From: CAZBSE01 sp964561115
Lineage (GTDB): Bacteria; Actinomycetota; Humimicrobiia; Humimicrobiales; Humimicrobiaceae
NCBI GenBank assembly: GCA_964561115.1
Contig: CAZLOE010000002.1
Span: forward strand, 22,694 to 86,693
DNA length: 64,000 nt
Direction of reading: 5' to 3'
Shown here piece by piece: positions 43,071 through 52,259 of this stretch (position 1 is its first letter; each line of letters opens with the position of its first letter). The notes below the pieces were generated by a model. That model had not been told where the DNA came from, searched no databases, and saw nothing but the letters and a program-made list of their open reading frames with translations. Made by a program: the position numbers and the translations under genes.

Positions 43071-43925
43071 ATGGTAAAAAGGAAAATTATAGAAATTGAT
43101 GAGGATAAATGTATAGGTTGCGAAACGTGTGTGACAAGTTGTCCGCAGGGGGCACTTCAGATAATGGACGATAAAGCCAGTTTGATTAGCGAGCTTTTAT
43201 GTGACGGTCTGGGCATATGTATGGAAGAATGCTCTGAGGAAGCAATATCAGTTGTGGAAAGGGAAGCGGAAAAATATGATGAAAAAAAAGTTATGGAAAA
43301 TATTGCAGATAAAGGTGGAAATGTCATAAAAGTACACCTTGAACATCTAAAGGGGCATGATCAAACAGAATATTACAGGCTGGCATCTGAGTATCTTAAA
43401 GAGAAAGGAATTAAAAATCCAGAAGAATCCGAAGAAGAATCTGTCGTAGGCAGGCAGCCGGGACCGCATCCCGAGTGTCCGGGTTTAAAAGTTCTTGAAA
43501 GGTTGGAGGAGAAAGAAGAGACAGCTATCAGCAGTCCGGAAAAAAAGACTGGTACAAAGGTCAGTCAATGGCCGATCCAGATAATGCTTGTGCCTGAAAA
43601 TGCTCCCTTTTTTAATGATTCGGATTTACTGATCAGTGCCGATTGTGTACCATTTTCTTACACTGACTTTCATAATGATTTTCTTAAGGGAAAAATTCTT
43701 CTTATCGGATGCCCGAAATTTAACGATGCTGTTTTATATAGGGACAAGATCTCTGAGATAATTAAAAATAACAGTATAAATTCAATCACTGTGATTTATA
43801 TGGAAGTCCCCTCCTGCTTTAGTCTGGTCAAACTGGTTAAGGACTCAGTAAAGATTTCGGGAAAAAATATGCCGATAAAAACTATAGAGATAGGTATAAA
43901 TGGTGATATAAAAAGCAAAAAATAG
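43071..43925 (+). CDS. 4Fe-4S ferredoxin-domain protein
   Basis: The 284-residue protein begins with a two-cluster ferredoxin domain: CIGCETCVTSCPQGAL (about residue 12) and GICMEECSEEAI, both with usable cysteine patterns. The remainder (about 130-284) is a conserved module seen in many anaerobes, with QWPIQIMLVPENAPFFND, LISADCVPFSYTDFHNDF and ILLIGCPKFNDAVLYRDKIS. This second domain is probably another cysteine-containing redox or metal-binding region. It is a soluble electron carrier or scaffold of unknown partner. The ATG is preceded by GAGGAGG. Its stop faces the pcm gene across 11 bp. Confidence 0.82.
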   Translation: MVKRKIIEIDEDKCIGCETCVTSCPQGALQIMDDKASLISELLCDGLGICMEECSEEAISVVEREAEKYDEKKVMENIADKGGNVIKVHLEHLKGHDQTEYYRLASEYLKEKGIKNPEESEEESVVGRQPGPHPECPGLKVLERLEEKEETAISSPEKKTGTKVSQWPIQIMLVPENAPFFNDSDLLISADCVPFSYTDFHNDFLKGKILLIGCPKFNDAVLYRDKISEIIKNNSINSITVIYMEVPSCFSLVKLVKDSVKISGKNMPIKTIEIGINGDIKSKK

Positions 43926-43936
43926 GCTGTTTTTTT

Positions 43937-44599
43937 CTACTTTCTTGTCAGAGGTACAAAAGCTACATCACATATATGTATTTTTTTTATTTTACTGCCT
44001 TTTTTTATTACTTTGTAAAGTATCTGATTCCAGCTTGATGGGCCCACAGGTATTACCATAATGCCGCCGTCTTTTAGCTGCTCGATAAATTGTTGAGGTA
44101 TATGATCTGGTGCAGCTGTCACCATTATTCTGTCATATGGTGAATATTTTTCCCATCCAAGGTAACCGTCGTGATTACTTACTTTTATATTTTTATATTT
44201 TTTCAGCAGTTCCTTGTTCTTCTGGTAAAGAGAGGTGACTATTTCTACGGTGTAGACCTCCCTTGATATTTCTGCAAGGATAGCTACCTGATAGCCAGAG
44301 CCGGTACCGATTTCAAGGACTTTTTCATTTCCGGACAGATCCAGGCTTTCAGTCATAAGTGCGACTATATAGGGCTGTGATATCGTCTGTCCGTGTCCGA
44401 TGGGAAGAGGTCTGTCATCGTAAGCAGAATTTTTATATGATTCATCTACAAAAATATGCCTGGGCACTTTTCTTAAGGCATCAAGAACTTTTTTGTCTTT
44501 GATCCCACGGGATATTATCTGGTTCTGAATCATATTTTCTCTAAGAGATTGATATTTTTGATCGTTCATGAGGGCAGAATTATTATTTGGGCTTTTCAT
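43937..44599 (-). CDS. pcm: Protein-L-isoaspartate O-methyltransferase
   Basis: The 220-residue protein is a typical PCMT. It has QIISRGIKDKKVLDALRKVP near the start, the FVDESYKNSAYDDRPLPIG segment followed by QTISQPYIVALMTE, SAM-binding VLEIGTGSGYQVAILAEI (about residues 87-104), and YDRIMVTAAPDHIPQ. It repairs isoaspartyl residues in aged proteins. It starts 79 bp from the divergent PolX-like gene, in an AT-rich spacer. Confidence 0.94.
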   Translation of the reverse strand: MKSPNNNSALMNDQKYQSLRENMIQNQIISRGIKDKKVLDALRKVPRHIFVDESYKNSAYDDRPLPIGHGQTISQPYIVALMTESLDLSGNEKVLEIGTGSGYQVAILAEISREVYTVEIVTSLYQKNKELLKKYKNIKVSNHDGYLGWEKYSPYDRIMVTAAPDHIPQQFIEQLKDGGIMVIPVGPSSWNQILYKVIKKGSKIKKIHICDVAFVPLTRK

Positions 44600-44678
44600 A
44601 AATTGTATTATTTTATAATATAATAACCTGTTTTAGGTATTTCTAATAAATAATTATAGCATATAAAAATATTCTAAG

Positions 44679-46496
44679 ATGATTAATTTAAAGCTGGCAA
44701 ATATCCTTATAGATATTGCAGAGATTTTAAGAGCTGACTCGAAAGACAAAGACATCTCATTAAAACTCATAATAGCATCAAGGACGCTCCGAGACGGTCC
44801 GGAGTTAATCGATAAAATCAAAGCAGGTGAAAAACTCGAAAAACTGCCAGGTATGGAAGAGCCGGCCTGCTCGTTGATAAAGGAATATCTGGATACGGGA
44901 AGGGTCCGGCTATATGAGAAAATAAGGTCTGGATACACTGAAGAGATGATAAGGTTTATAAGAATAAGCGGTCTCGGTAAAAAAAGGATATTTGCCATCT
45001 ATGAAAATTTTAATATAAAAAGTCTGGTAGAGCTAAAAGACAGGCTGACTGACACTAAAAGTTTTACTGATTTTTTACCTAAAACAGAATTATTTAAGGA
45101 AAGAGACAGTGATTTTTATATAAAGAGATTAAGGACATCACTGGACTATATGGAAGGTATAAAGGACAGGTTTTCAAGATGGCCGGTCGAGTTCTATCTT
45201 AAAAGGATAAATAACAGTCTCGGTAAAATAAAAGATATTGCTGGTGCAGCGGTTGTGGGCTCACTGAGAAGAAAGAAACCTTCGGTTCGGGATATTGATT
45301 TTCTTGTCCTTCCTTATTTTAATGACGACGGGTATGATTTTACCAGGAGCGAGGGACTGCTTGAAAATATAAGGTCTCTTGATTTTATAAAAAAACTCAC
45401 CAAAAAAGATCTAAGAAAAGATAATATAAGCGCTGCCTTTGAAACTGTCTTTGGGATAGAGATTGAATTTATTATAAGCAGCTTCAAAAGTTGGGCTGTT
45501 GATTTGCTGTATACTACAGGAAGCAAAAAACATCTAAAAAAATTGGAAGGATTGGCAGCCAGGAAGGGATATTTTGAAAAATCAAAGATAGCAGTAAATG
45601 TTCCTGTAAGTGCCGGAAAGGTTAGGAAAAAAGGGAGTTTTCAGAATGATCTTAATGATTATGAGCAAAAAATCTACAGCAAGCTTGGTTTGCAGTATAT
45701 ACCTCCGGAACTCAGGGAAGACCGGGGGGAAATAGAAGCGGCATCAAAAAGCATGCTTCCGACTCTGGTCAGTATGAAAGATATAAAAGGTGACCTGCAT
45801 GTTCATTCCACCTGGAGTGATGGTCTTATAGGTTTAGATGACATGGTCAAAAGAATAAAAAAGTACGGTTATGAATATCTGGCAATGTCGGACCATTCGG
45901 AAAGCAATTTTTACGGCAGAGGCCTGGATGAAGAAAAGATAAAGGAAAAAACAGAATATGTCCGCAGCCTAAAATCAAAACAGCGCGACTATGAGATTCT
46001 TATGGGTTCGGAAATAGACATTAGAAAAGCAGGTAAATTGGATTATCCTGATGATATTATAAGGAAGCTGGATATTGCTATAGGTTCGCTTCATTCATCT
46101 TTTTTAAATACAGAAGCTGAAAACACGGCCAGAAGCATAAGTGCTGTAGAGAATAAATATATTGATTTTATCGCCCATCCTACAGGTAAGGTGTTTGGCG
46201 ACCGGGCGCCTTATTTTATTGATATTGACAGGCTGATATCGGCAGCAGCTGAAAAAGGAAAAGCTCTGGAAATAAATTCCTATTTTCTAAGGCTGGATCT
46301 TAGCGAAGAGAACGCTAGAAAAGTAAGAGATATGAACGGTAGGGTAGTCATAAACACAGATACCCACCGCCCCAATAATCTGGATATGATAAAGCTTGGG
46401 GTAGACATTGCCAGAAGGGCGGGACTTGAAAAAAAAGATGTTTTAAACACACTCACGCTTAAAGAGCTTAGGGCCTGGAAGAGGGAAAGAAAATAA
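44679..46496 (+). CDS. Divergent PolX-like protein with intact PHP domain
   Basis: The 605-residue protein has the same domain order as PolX but is diverged. The nucleotidyltransferase part keeps GSLRRKKPSVRDIDFLVL (Asp205, Asp207), while the third metal-binding aspartate is replaced in GIEIEFIISS (Glu261). The helix-hairpin-helix at ISGLGKKRIFAIYENF is recognisable. The PHP domain is complete: GDLHVHSTWSDG, MSDHSES, GSEIDI, IGSLHSSF, AHPTGK, EINSYFLRLD and NTDTHRPNN. It may be mainly a 3'-5' exonuclease or AP-processing enzyme, with weak or altered polymerase activity. It lies 79 bp from divergent pcm. Confidence 0.85.
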   Translation: MINLKLANILIDIAEILRADSKDKDISLKLIIASRTLRDGPELIDKIKAGEKLEKLPGMEEPACSLIKEYLDTGRVRLYEKIRSGYTEEMIRFIRISGLGKKRIFAIYENFNIKSLVELKDRLTDTKSFTDFLPKTELFKERDSDFYIKRLRTSLDYMEGIKDRFSRWPVEFYLKRINNSLGKIKDIAGAAVVGSLRRKKPSVRDIDFLVLPYFNDDGYDFTRSEGLLENIRSLDFIKKLTKKDLRKDNISAAFETVFGIEIEFIISSFKSWAVDLLYTTGSKKHLKKLEGLAARKGYFEKSKIAVNVPVSAGKVRKKGSFQNDLNDYEQKIYSKLGLQYIPPELREDRGEIEAASKSMLPTLVSMKDIKGDLHVHSTWSDGLIGLDDMVKRIKKYGYEYLAMSDHSESNFYGRGLDEEKIKEKTEYVRSLKSKQRDYEILMGSEIDIRKAGKLDYPDDIIRKLDIAIGSLHSSFLNTEAENTARSISAVENKYIDFIAHPTGKVFGDRAPYFIDIDRLISAAAEKGKALEINSYFLRLDLSEENARKVRDMNGRVVINTDTHRPNNLDMIKLGVDIARRAGLEKKDVLNTLTLKELRAWKRERK

Positions 46497-46499
46497 CCG

Positions 46500-47453
46500 C
46501 TATTTTTTATAATATTTAAATATGTCTTTGTCTTTAAAATCAGGCATAAAAAGGTTTTCTTTACCTTCCAGTGATATATGATCCTGGGTCCATCCGAAGC
46601 TGAACCCCTTTTTTTCGGCATATCTTACTATTTCCAGATATTCTTTAGCAGTGATACTTCTGCTTAATTTCGGATAATCAAATGCATTATAGGTCGGATG
46701 ATACTGAGCCATAATGCTTAAGTAAACATCTGTGGATAGTTCAGATTTAATAAAATCAAGGGTCTCTTTTATTCCACCTATGTCATAGGGTAAAACAAGG
46801 AGTCTTATAAGCAGTCCTTTTGCAGCTACACCGTGGGAATCAAGTTTTAATCCTCCCACCTGTCTGTACATCTCTTTGACTGACTGCCGGTTGTACTGTA
46901 CATAATCTTCGACCATTGAATACTTTTTAGCCATATGGTCGCTGCTGTATCTCATATCAGGCATATAAATATCAATTATACCGTTCAGCATTTTTATTAT
47001 CCTGGGACTGTCGTAACCACCAGTGTTAAACACTGTAGGGACTGTAAGCCCCTTGTTTCTGGCAGCAGATAGGGCTTTTACTATCTGGGGTATCCATATG
47101 GTAGGAGAAACAAAATTAATGTTATGGCAGCCCAGATTTTGCAGCATTAACATGCTGTCTGCCAGCCTGTTTATACTGGTTTTTACTCCTTCATGTTCCT
47201 GGCTTATCTGGTAGTTCTGGCAGTATACGCATTTCATGTTGCAGTAAGAAAAGAATATAGTTCCTGAACCGCTACTTCCTGAAATAGGAGGCTCCTCCCC
47301 ATGATGGGGCATTGAAGATGATATTACTGGTTCAAAGCCTGCCCCGCAGAAACCTTTCTCGCCGATTTTTCTGCTGACCCTACAACTGTGCGGGCATATC
47401 ACACATTTATTCAACATCTTATATAATGATTTTTCAATTTCTAAGAGTTCCAT
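46500..47453 (-). CDS. Radical SAM protein, PflX/COG1313 type
   Basis: The 317-residue protein resembles pyruvate formate-lyase activase relatives of the PflX group. There are N-terminal cysteines in CVICPHSCRVSRKIGEKGFC, then the radical SAM motif FFSYCNMKCVYCQNYQISQ (C-x3-C-x2-C), followed by HNINFVSPTIWIPQIVKAL and FNTGGYDSPRII. The substrate of this subgroup is unknown; the name reflects similarity, not function. The gene ends four bases from the convergent PolX-like gene stop. No glycyl-radical enzyme is present in the window. Confidence 0.85.
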   Translation of the reverse strand: MELLEIEKSLYKMLNKCVICPHSCRVSRKIGEKGFCGAGFEPVISSSMPHHGEEPPISGSSGSGTIFFSYCNMKCVYCQNYQISQEHEGVKTSINRLADSMLMLQNLGCHNINFVSPTIWIPQIVKALSAARNKGLTVPTVFNTGGYDSPRIIKMLNGIIDIYMPDMRYSSDHMAKKYSMVEDYVQYNRQSVKEMYRQVGGLKLDSHGVAAKGLLIRLLVLPYDIGGIKETLDFIKSELSTDVYLSIMAQYHPTYNAFDYPKLSRSITAKEYLEIVRYAEKKGFSFGWTQDHISLEGKENLFMPDFKDKDIFKYYKK

Positions 47454-47494
47454 ATCAAATCATATCAAGCTGACAGGATTACCATATAATAAAT

Positions 47495-47836
47495 CTAATT
47501 CTTTTTGAATGGTTTTTTTCTCTCGGCTACTTTTAGTTCATCCTTGCTGGCAAGATTTTTGATATAATCAAGTGTGGTATCGATAAGGTAGGGATTTTTT
47601 TTAAGAAGTTTATTGATCTTATAAATCCTGTATTCCAGAAAATATTCAGGGGGTATGCCAAGCCCTTGGGAAATCAGTTGTATGGTTGAAATGGGAGGAC
47701 AGTTTTTTCTTTTTTTTAATTTGCTGAAATAACTATAGTTAAGATTTGTTTTTTTACCCAGGCTTCTGAGTTTTATTTTCTTTTTTTCTATTATCTCTTT
47801 TAGGGCCGTACCAAAATTTTTACTGGAATAAATCAT
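47495..47836 (-). CDS. XRE family transcriptional regulator
   Basis: The 113-residue protein has a Cro/C1-type helix-turn-helix (about residues 8-65): ALKEIIEKKKIKLRSLGKKT, the recognition helix around NLNYSYFSKLKKRKNCPP, and ISTIQLISQGLGIPPEYFLEY. The rest is a short helical C-terminus rich in lysine, probably for dimerisation. It is divergent from the GGDEF/HD gene at 48062, and a promoter-overlapping inverted repeat lies in between. It is a likely local regulator; signal unknown. Confidence 0.85.
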   Translation of the reverse strand: MIYSSKNFGTALKEIIEKKKIKLRSLGKKTNLNYSYFSKLKKRKNCPPISTIQLISQGLGIPPEYFLEYRIYKINKLLKKNPYLIDTTLDYIKNLASKDELKVAERKKPFKKN

Positions 47837-47920
47837 AAAGTGTATAACAATTTCAAATTTTTATTGGACTAATAATATATTATTAAGGTGATTTCTATAA
47901 GTTTTTTGATTAATATTTAG

Positions 47921-47949
47921 TTGACAATTTTATCAAAATATCGATAAAA
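47921..47949 (+). promoter_or_regulatory. Promoter with overlapping 7-bp inverted repeat (candidate XRE operator)
   Basis: TTGACA at 47921-47926 and a weak -10-like GATAAA at 47943-47948 (16-base spacer) read towards the GGDEF/HD gene. TTTTATC (47928-47934) and GATAAAA (47943-47949) form a perfect inverted repeat, with 8 bases between, across the spacer and -10. Bound regulator would block polymerase; the divergent XRE protein is the natural candidate. Confidence 0.45.
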
Positions 47950-48061
47950 AGCGAAGTCGTGTAGAATTAAAATATACTAAAAAAAAGGGTTTCTTTAATG
48001 AATTATTAATATATTTAGGTTATAATTAACAAAAGCAAATTTAAGGAATAGCACAGAAAAA

Positions 48062-49882
48062 GTGGATAAAGATATTAAAATACTGATAATTGAAAAATCA
48101 AAAAGTAAAGCTTCAGCTCTGATAAATGCAATAAAAAGCAAGGGCTATGAACCGGAATATAAGATTGTAAGCAGTTCTAAAAGTGCGGCCAGGTCTGTGA
48201 GTAAAGAAAAATGGGATGTAGTATTAACTGATTATAAACTTTCCGATGATAATCTTGCAGACGCCATAGAAATAGTAAAAAAAAGCAATCCGGATATCCC
48301 TTTTATTGTTATTTCGGATTCAGTCGGTGAGGAAAATGCAGTGTCTTTTATTAAAAAAGGTGCTAACAATTATATCACAAGAAATAATCTTTCTAACCTG
48401 ATTCCGCTTATAAAGGAGGAAATCCAAAACGCGAAACAAAAAATGAAGCAGGAAGAAGCCTTAAGGAAACTAAAAGAAAAGGAAAGATATTTTAAATCTC
48501 TTATTGAGAATATCCCCGATATAGTATTTAGATACAGGTTGATCCCTAAACAAGGGTACGAGTACATCAGCCCTTCGGTAAAAAGAAATCTGGGTTACAC
48601 TCCCGAACAGTTTTATGACGACCCGAAGTTCATATACAAGATTATTCATATGGAAGACAGAAATATATTTAAAAAGGTGCTTGACGGCAGTTTTAAATAT
48701 TCAAAACCAGTAGAGATCAGATATACTCATAAAAACGGCAGGGCAATATGGCATGAAGGACTAATAACACCGTTTTTTAGCCATAAAGGAAAACTGGTTG
48801 CTATAGAAGGGATAATGCGTGATATATCAGGAAGGAAAAAGACAGAAGAGCGCCTGTCCTATATGTCTTTTCATGACCGACTTACCGATTTGTATAATAG
48901 GGCATATTTTGAAGAAGAATTAAAAAGGCTTGATACCCGGAGGCAACTGCCGCTAAGCGTAATTATCGGTGATGTCAATGGACTAAAGCTGATAAATGAT
49001 GCATTTGGGCATAAGGAAGGAGACAAAATCCTTAAAGGCTGTGCAGAAGTCCTTAAAAAATGCTGTAGAGCCGAAGATATAGTCGCCAGGTGGGGAGGAG
49101 ACGAATTCTCCATACTTCTTCCAAAGACCGATGAAGATGTATTATCAGAGATCATAAAGAGGGTAAAGTATAAAAGCACTAAGACCAAAAAAAGCAAAAT
49201 ACCCTTAAGCATATCCCTGGGAATGTCGACTAAGAACAAAAATTACCAGGATTTTTCTAAGGTGATCAAAAAAGCAGAAGACAATATGTACAGGCACAAG
49301 CTGGTTGATTCCAAGAGTATCATAAGTTCGATAATATCATCGCTTGAGAAAATATTGTTTGAGAAGAGTGTCAAGACTGAAAGACACACCGAAAAAGTAA
49401 AAGAAATGTCTCTAAAGCTGGCAAAATCCATAAAACTGTCAAAAATCAAAATTGAGGAGCTTTCACTTCTGGCGGCTATTTATGATATAGGAAAAGTGGC
49501 TATACTCGATATAATATTAAACAAGAAGGAGAACTTGAGCAAAAGAGAATGGGAAACCATAAAACGCCATCCTGAAATAGGATATCGAATCGCACTTGCC
49601 TCCCATCAGCTCTCCAGCATTGCTGAATATATTTTAACTTCTCATGAGTGGTGGAACGGCAGCGGTTATCCTCAGGGATTAAAGGGGGAAGAAATACCTA
49701 TTCTCTCAAGGATAATCACCATAGTCGATGCTTATGAAGCTATGGTAACAGGAAGACCGTATAAAAAGGCTATTAGTAAAAACGCAGCTATAAAAGAGCT
49801 GGAGAAATGCAGCGGTACCCAGTTTGAACCAAGACTGGTAGATAAATTCATCAAGATATTAAAGAGAAATAAAAAATATTAA
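48062..49882 (+). CDS. REC-PAS-GGDEF-HD (HD-GYP-like) signalling protein with altered HD motif
   Basis: The 606-residue cytoplasmic protein has four modules. A receiver domain (about 5-125) has DVVLTDYKLSDDN with the phosphoacceptor Asp. A PAS domain (about 140-265) has FRYRLIPKQGYEYISPS. A GGDEF domain (about 275-425) has intact RWGGDEFSILL. An HD-GYP-like domain (about 435-600) has HTEKVKEMS, HPEIGYRIA, HEWWNGSGYPQGLKGEEIP and VDAYEAM. The GGDEF motif supports c-di-GMP synthesis. In the HD motif the residue before Asp is Tyr (AAIYDIGKVAI) where HD-GYP phosphodiesterases have His, so hydrolysis may be lost or altered. GTG start; the promoter region lies at 47921. Confidence 0.85.
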   Translation: MDKDIKILIIEKSKSKASALINAIKSKGYEPEYKIVSSSKSAARSVSKEKWDVVLTDYKLSDDNLADAIEIVKKSNPDIPFIVISDSVGEENAVSFIKKGANNYITRNNLSNLIPLIKEEIQNAKQKMKQEEALRKLKEKERYFKSLIENIPDIVFRYRLIPKQGYEYISPSVKRNLGYTPEQFYDDPKFIYKIIHMEDRNIFKKVLDGSFKYSKPVEIRYTHKNGRAIWHEGLITPFFSHKGKLVAIEGIMRDISGRKKTEERLSYMSFHDRLTDLYNRAYFEEELKRLDTRRQLPLSVIIGDVNGLKLINDAFGHKEGDKILKGCAEVLKKCCRAEDIVARWGGDEFSILLPKTDEDVLSEIIKRVKYKSTKTKKSKIPLSISLGMSTKNKNYQDFSKVIKKAEDNMYRHKLVDSKSIISSIISSLEKILFEKSVKTERHTEKVKEMSLKLAKSIKLSKIKIEELSLLAAIYDIGKVAILDIILNKKENLSKREWETIKRHPEIGYRIALASHQLSSIAEYILTSHEWWNGSGYPQGLKGEEIPILSRIITIVDAYEAMVTGRPYKKAISKNAAIKELEKCSGTQFEPRLVDKFIKILKRNKKY

Positions 49883-49939
49883 ATTAGATTTACTTTTTTA
49901 AAGCTATGCCTGGACTTAAAAGTAGAAGTTAGCTCTTTA

Positions 49940-50785
49940 ATGAAGAAGGTAACAGAAAATAAAAATCCAAATAAAAAATACCTTACAGAAACAGGCTTTT
50001 TTAAAAACGGGCTCCCGTTTACAAGGGTCGGCAATAAAAAAAATATTATAGTTGATATTGAAGCTTTGTCTTTCAAACACGAACCGGCTTCCGGTTTTAT
50101 GTTAAGAAATTTTATAAAATCACACAGGCTGCTTGCAGAAGAATATACCGTATTTCTTATAGGGCGCAGACCAAATTTACCTCAGGATTATTTAATGGAT
50201 AAGATGGCAGAGGACTATGCAGAAGTGATCAGGGAAGAATTTAAAAGGCCTGTTGATGTGATGGGTATTTCAACCGGAGGACAGATAGCCCAATATCTGG
50301 CGGCTGATCATCCCGATACGATCAGAAAACTAGTCATTATCTCTGCTGCATACCGGTTGAGTAAAAGAGGGGTAGAATTGGAGAGGCAGTCTGAAAACTA
50401 TTTTAAACAGGGAAAATATGGAAAATCTATGGCTGTTATGATGGACTTTTCCTTGCTGCCTGGATTAAAAAGGAGTATGTTTAAATTTTTTATACAGCTA
50501 ATCGCAGGGAAGATGATGGGGGATATAGAATATCCAAATGATTTCCTTGCCGAAGTCAGAGCAGACAGAGAAATGAATTTTATAAACAGGTTAAAGGATA
50601 TAAAAGCTCCTACCCTTATTATGAGCGGAGAATTAGATATTGGTTATACAATAGATGACGTCCGTGCTACTGCTGAAGGGATCCCTGATGCACAATTGAT
50701 CCTTTACAAGGGATACGGGCATAACCTCACTTTTTCTAATATGGAGCAGGTCCAGAAGGATATGCTGAAATTCTTAAGAAAGTAA
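49940..50785 (+). CDS. Alpha/beta hydrolase
   Basis: The 281-residue protein has the alpha/beta-hydrolase fold without a clear oxyanion HG motif at the usual place. The nucleophile elbow is GISTGGQIAQYLAADHP (Ser about residue 114), the acidic residue is probably in SGELDIGYTI, and the histidine is in GYGHNLTF near the end. A cap region with a basic and hydrophobic stretch lies between residues of about 150 and 210. The substrate is unknown. It follows the signalling gene by 57 bp on the same strand. The ATG has only a weak ribosome site (AAGAAG is not upstream; a GTTAGCTC region is). Confidence 0.75.
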   Translation: MKKVTENKNPNKKYLTETGFFKNGLPFTRVGNKKNIIVDIEALSFKHEPASGFMLRNFIKSHRLLAEEYTVFLIGRRPNLPQDYLMDKMAEDYAEVIREEFKRPVDVMGISTGGQIAQYLAADHPDTIRKLVIISAAYRLSKRGVELERQSENYFKQGKYGKSMAVMMDFSLLPGLKRSMFKFFIQLIAGKMMGDIEYPNDFLAEVRADREMNFINRLKDIKAPTLIMSGELDIGYTIDDVRATAEGIPDAQLILYKGYGHNLTFSNMEQVQKDMLKFLRK

Positions 50786-51084
50786 CATTCAAAGTCATCT
50801 ATAAGAATACTGTCTGTGCTGTGTTATATTTATAAAAATCCTCTTATCTTTTTTAGAATGTTGATTTATTGTAAATCCTTTATTTTTAATATAATGAATT
50901 AAGTTGAAATTCAGTAAAAAATAAATATTTTTATAGAAGCTTTGAACCTTAAAAATCAGGACAAATTCTTTATAAGCTTCGTTATTTATTACGAAACTGT
51001 ATCAATTATATGGATAGGTATATATTTCATTTATTAAAGGATTGGGAAATTGATATAAACAATCAACTTATAAAGGACTTACTA
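50786..51084. other. Convergent intergenic region, 299 bp
   Basis: This AT-rich gap separates the convergent hydrolase and LacI-family genes. I see no gene, no RNA and no strong hairpin in it. Confidence 0.4.
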
Positions 51085-52098
51085 TCAGGGACAGGAATCT
51101 CTTAGTATCAGCTTTGGTTCGATAACAACTTTTCTTTCAGGTAGTACCTTTTTTTCGATAAGATGGATCAACATGTCAAGTGCCATAGTTCCCATTTTGT
51201 ATTTTGGTTGTGCTATTGTTGTAATAGAAGGAGAAAAAGATGAAGAATATTTGATATCGTCAAATCCGATGATTTTAATATCATCCGGTATACCAATATT
51301 TTCTGCTCGAGCAGCTTTTATAGTTTCTATTGCTAAAGCATCGCTGACTGTTATTATTCCTTCTGGTTTTTCTTTCATATTTAATAGATTGACTGTATTT
51401 TTAAAACCATTTTCTATTTCGTATTTATCCAGAATTATATATTCTTTTTTAATAGCCAGATTGTATTCTCTGAAAGCTTTTTTATAACCTTTAAGTTTTT
51501 CAATAGTTGGTATGGAATTTTCTGGTCCGCCTAAAAATGCTATTTTTCTTAGACCTTTTTTTATCATATGTCTTGTTGCCAAGTATCCAGCTTTTAGCTC
51601 ATTTATCCGAACAAAAGGAATATCAGCATCTTCAATGGACCCATTTATAAGAACTGCCGGAATATTCTTTTTTGTCAGGTAAATATAGTGTGTATAATCA
51701 CCGTCTTTATTGCACATTTCAGTAGAAATAAAAATAATTCCATCTACTCTTTTTTCTATCATTTGATTTACTTGTTTAATTTCCTTCTCAATTGATTCAT
51801 CAGTATTACTTAGGAAAACTGTGTAATCATTTAAAAAGGCTTTATCGCTTATACCTTTAGCCATTTCAGGGAAGATAGGATTTATTATGTCAGGAATTAA
51901 AAGACCTATAGTCTTGCTGACTTTCTTTACAAGATTTCTGGCAAAAAAATCTGGTTGGTAGTCCAGTTCCTTTATAATTGACTGAACCTTTGCTCTTGTT
52001 GAGCTCTTAACATGCTTACCATTATTTATGACTCTGGATACAGTCCCAATGCCTACACCGGCCTTTTTTGCGACGTCATATATTGAATACCTTTTCAT
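51085..52098 (-). CDS. LacI family transcriptional regulator of the sucrose/fructoside locus
   Basis: The 337-residue protein begins with the LacI helix-turn-helix and hinge (YDVAKKAGVGIGTVSRVINN, then ARNLV). The periplasmic-binding-protein-like core has TIGLLIPDIINPIFPEMAKG, GIIFISTEM, FLGGPENSIPT and GFDDIKYSSSFSPSITTI. Such proteins repress sugar genes until a sugar binds the core. It is divergent from the binding-protein gene. Two LacI-type palindromes lie between them (52180 and 52244), one just downstream of a good promoter. The ligand is likely sucrose or a fructoside, judging from the genes it faces. Confidence 0.92.
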   Translation of the reverse strand: MKRYSIYDVAKKAGVGIGTVSRVINNGKHVKSSTRAKVQSIIKELDYQPDFFARNLVKKVSKTIGLLIPDIINPIFPEMAKGISDKAFLNDYTVFLSNTDESIEKEIKQVNQMIEKRVDGIIFISTEMCNKDGDYTHYIYLTKKNIPAVLINGSIEDADIPFVRINELKAGYLATRHMIKKGLRKIAFLGGPENSIPTIEKLKGYKKAFREYNLAIKKEYIILDKYEIENGFKNTVNLLNMKEKPEGIITVSDALAIETIKAARAENIGIPDDIKIIGFDDIKYSSSFSPSITTIAQPKYKMGTMALDMLIHLIEKKVLPERKVVIEPKLILRDSCP

Positions 52099-52141
52099 AA
52101 TGTTTAAAATCTCTCCTGTAACTATTATATTAAAAATTTAG

Positions 52142-52169
52142 TTGCAATTGTATTTTTGAGTGCTATAAT
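52142..52169 (+). promoter_or_regulatory. Promoter of the sucrose/fructoside operon
   Basis: TTGCAA (52142-52147), a 16-base spacer and a perfect TATAAT (52164-52169) preceded by TG at 52161 give an extended -10 promoter. Start is expected near 52176, and the first operator palindrome covers it. On the opposite strand TATAAT at 52129-52124 could serve the LacI gene; its -35 is weak. Confidence 0.6.
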
Positions 52170-52179
52170 TAATAAAAAG

Positions 52180-52193
52180 TGGAAACGCTTCCA
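52180..52193. promoter_or_regulatory. LacI-family operator, site 1
   Basis: TGGAAACGCTTCCA is a 14-bp near-palindrome (six of seven pairs) with the central CG of LacI-family operators. It begins 11 bases after the -10 box at 52164, so bound repressor would block transcription. The site matches well the HTH of the divergent LacI-family gene. Confidence 0.7.
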
Positions 52194-52243
52194 ATCTCGT
52201 CATTTTATCACATTATAAATATTAGTCAAAAAAATAATGTAAA

Positions 52244-52259
52244 TTGGAAGCGGTGCCAA
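52244..52259. promoter_or_regulatory. LacI-family operator-like site 2
   Basis: TTGGAAGCGGTGCCAA, a weaker 16-bp palindrome (six of eight pairs), lies 64 bp downstream of site 1, about six helical turns. The spacing suits looping between two repressor dimers. Confidence 0.5.
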
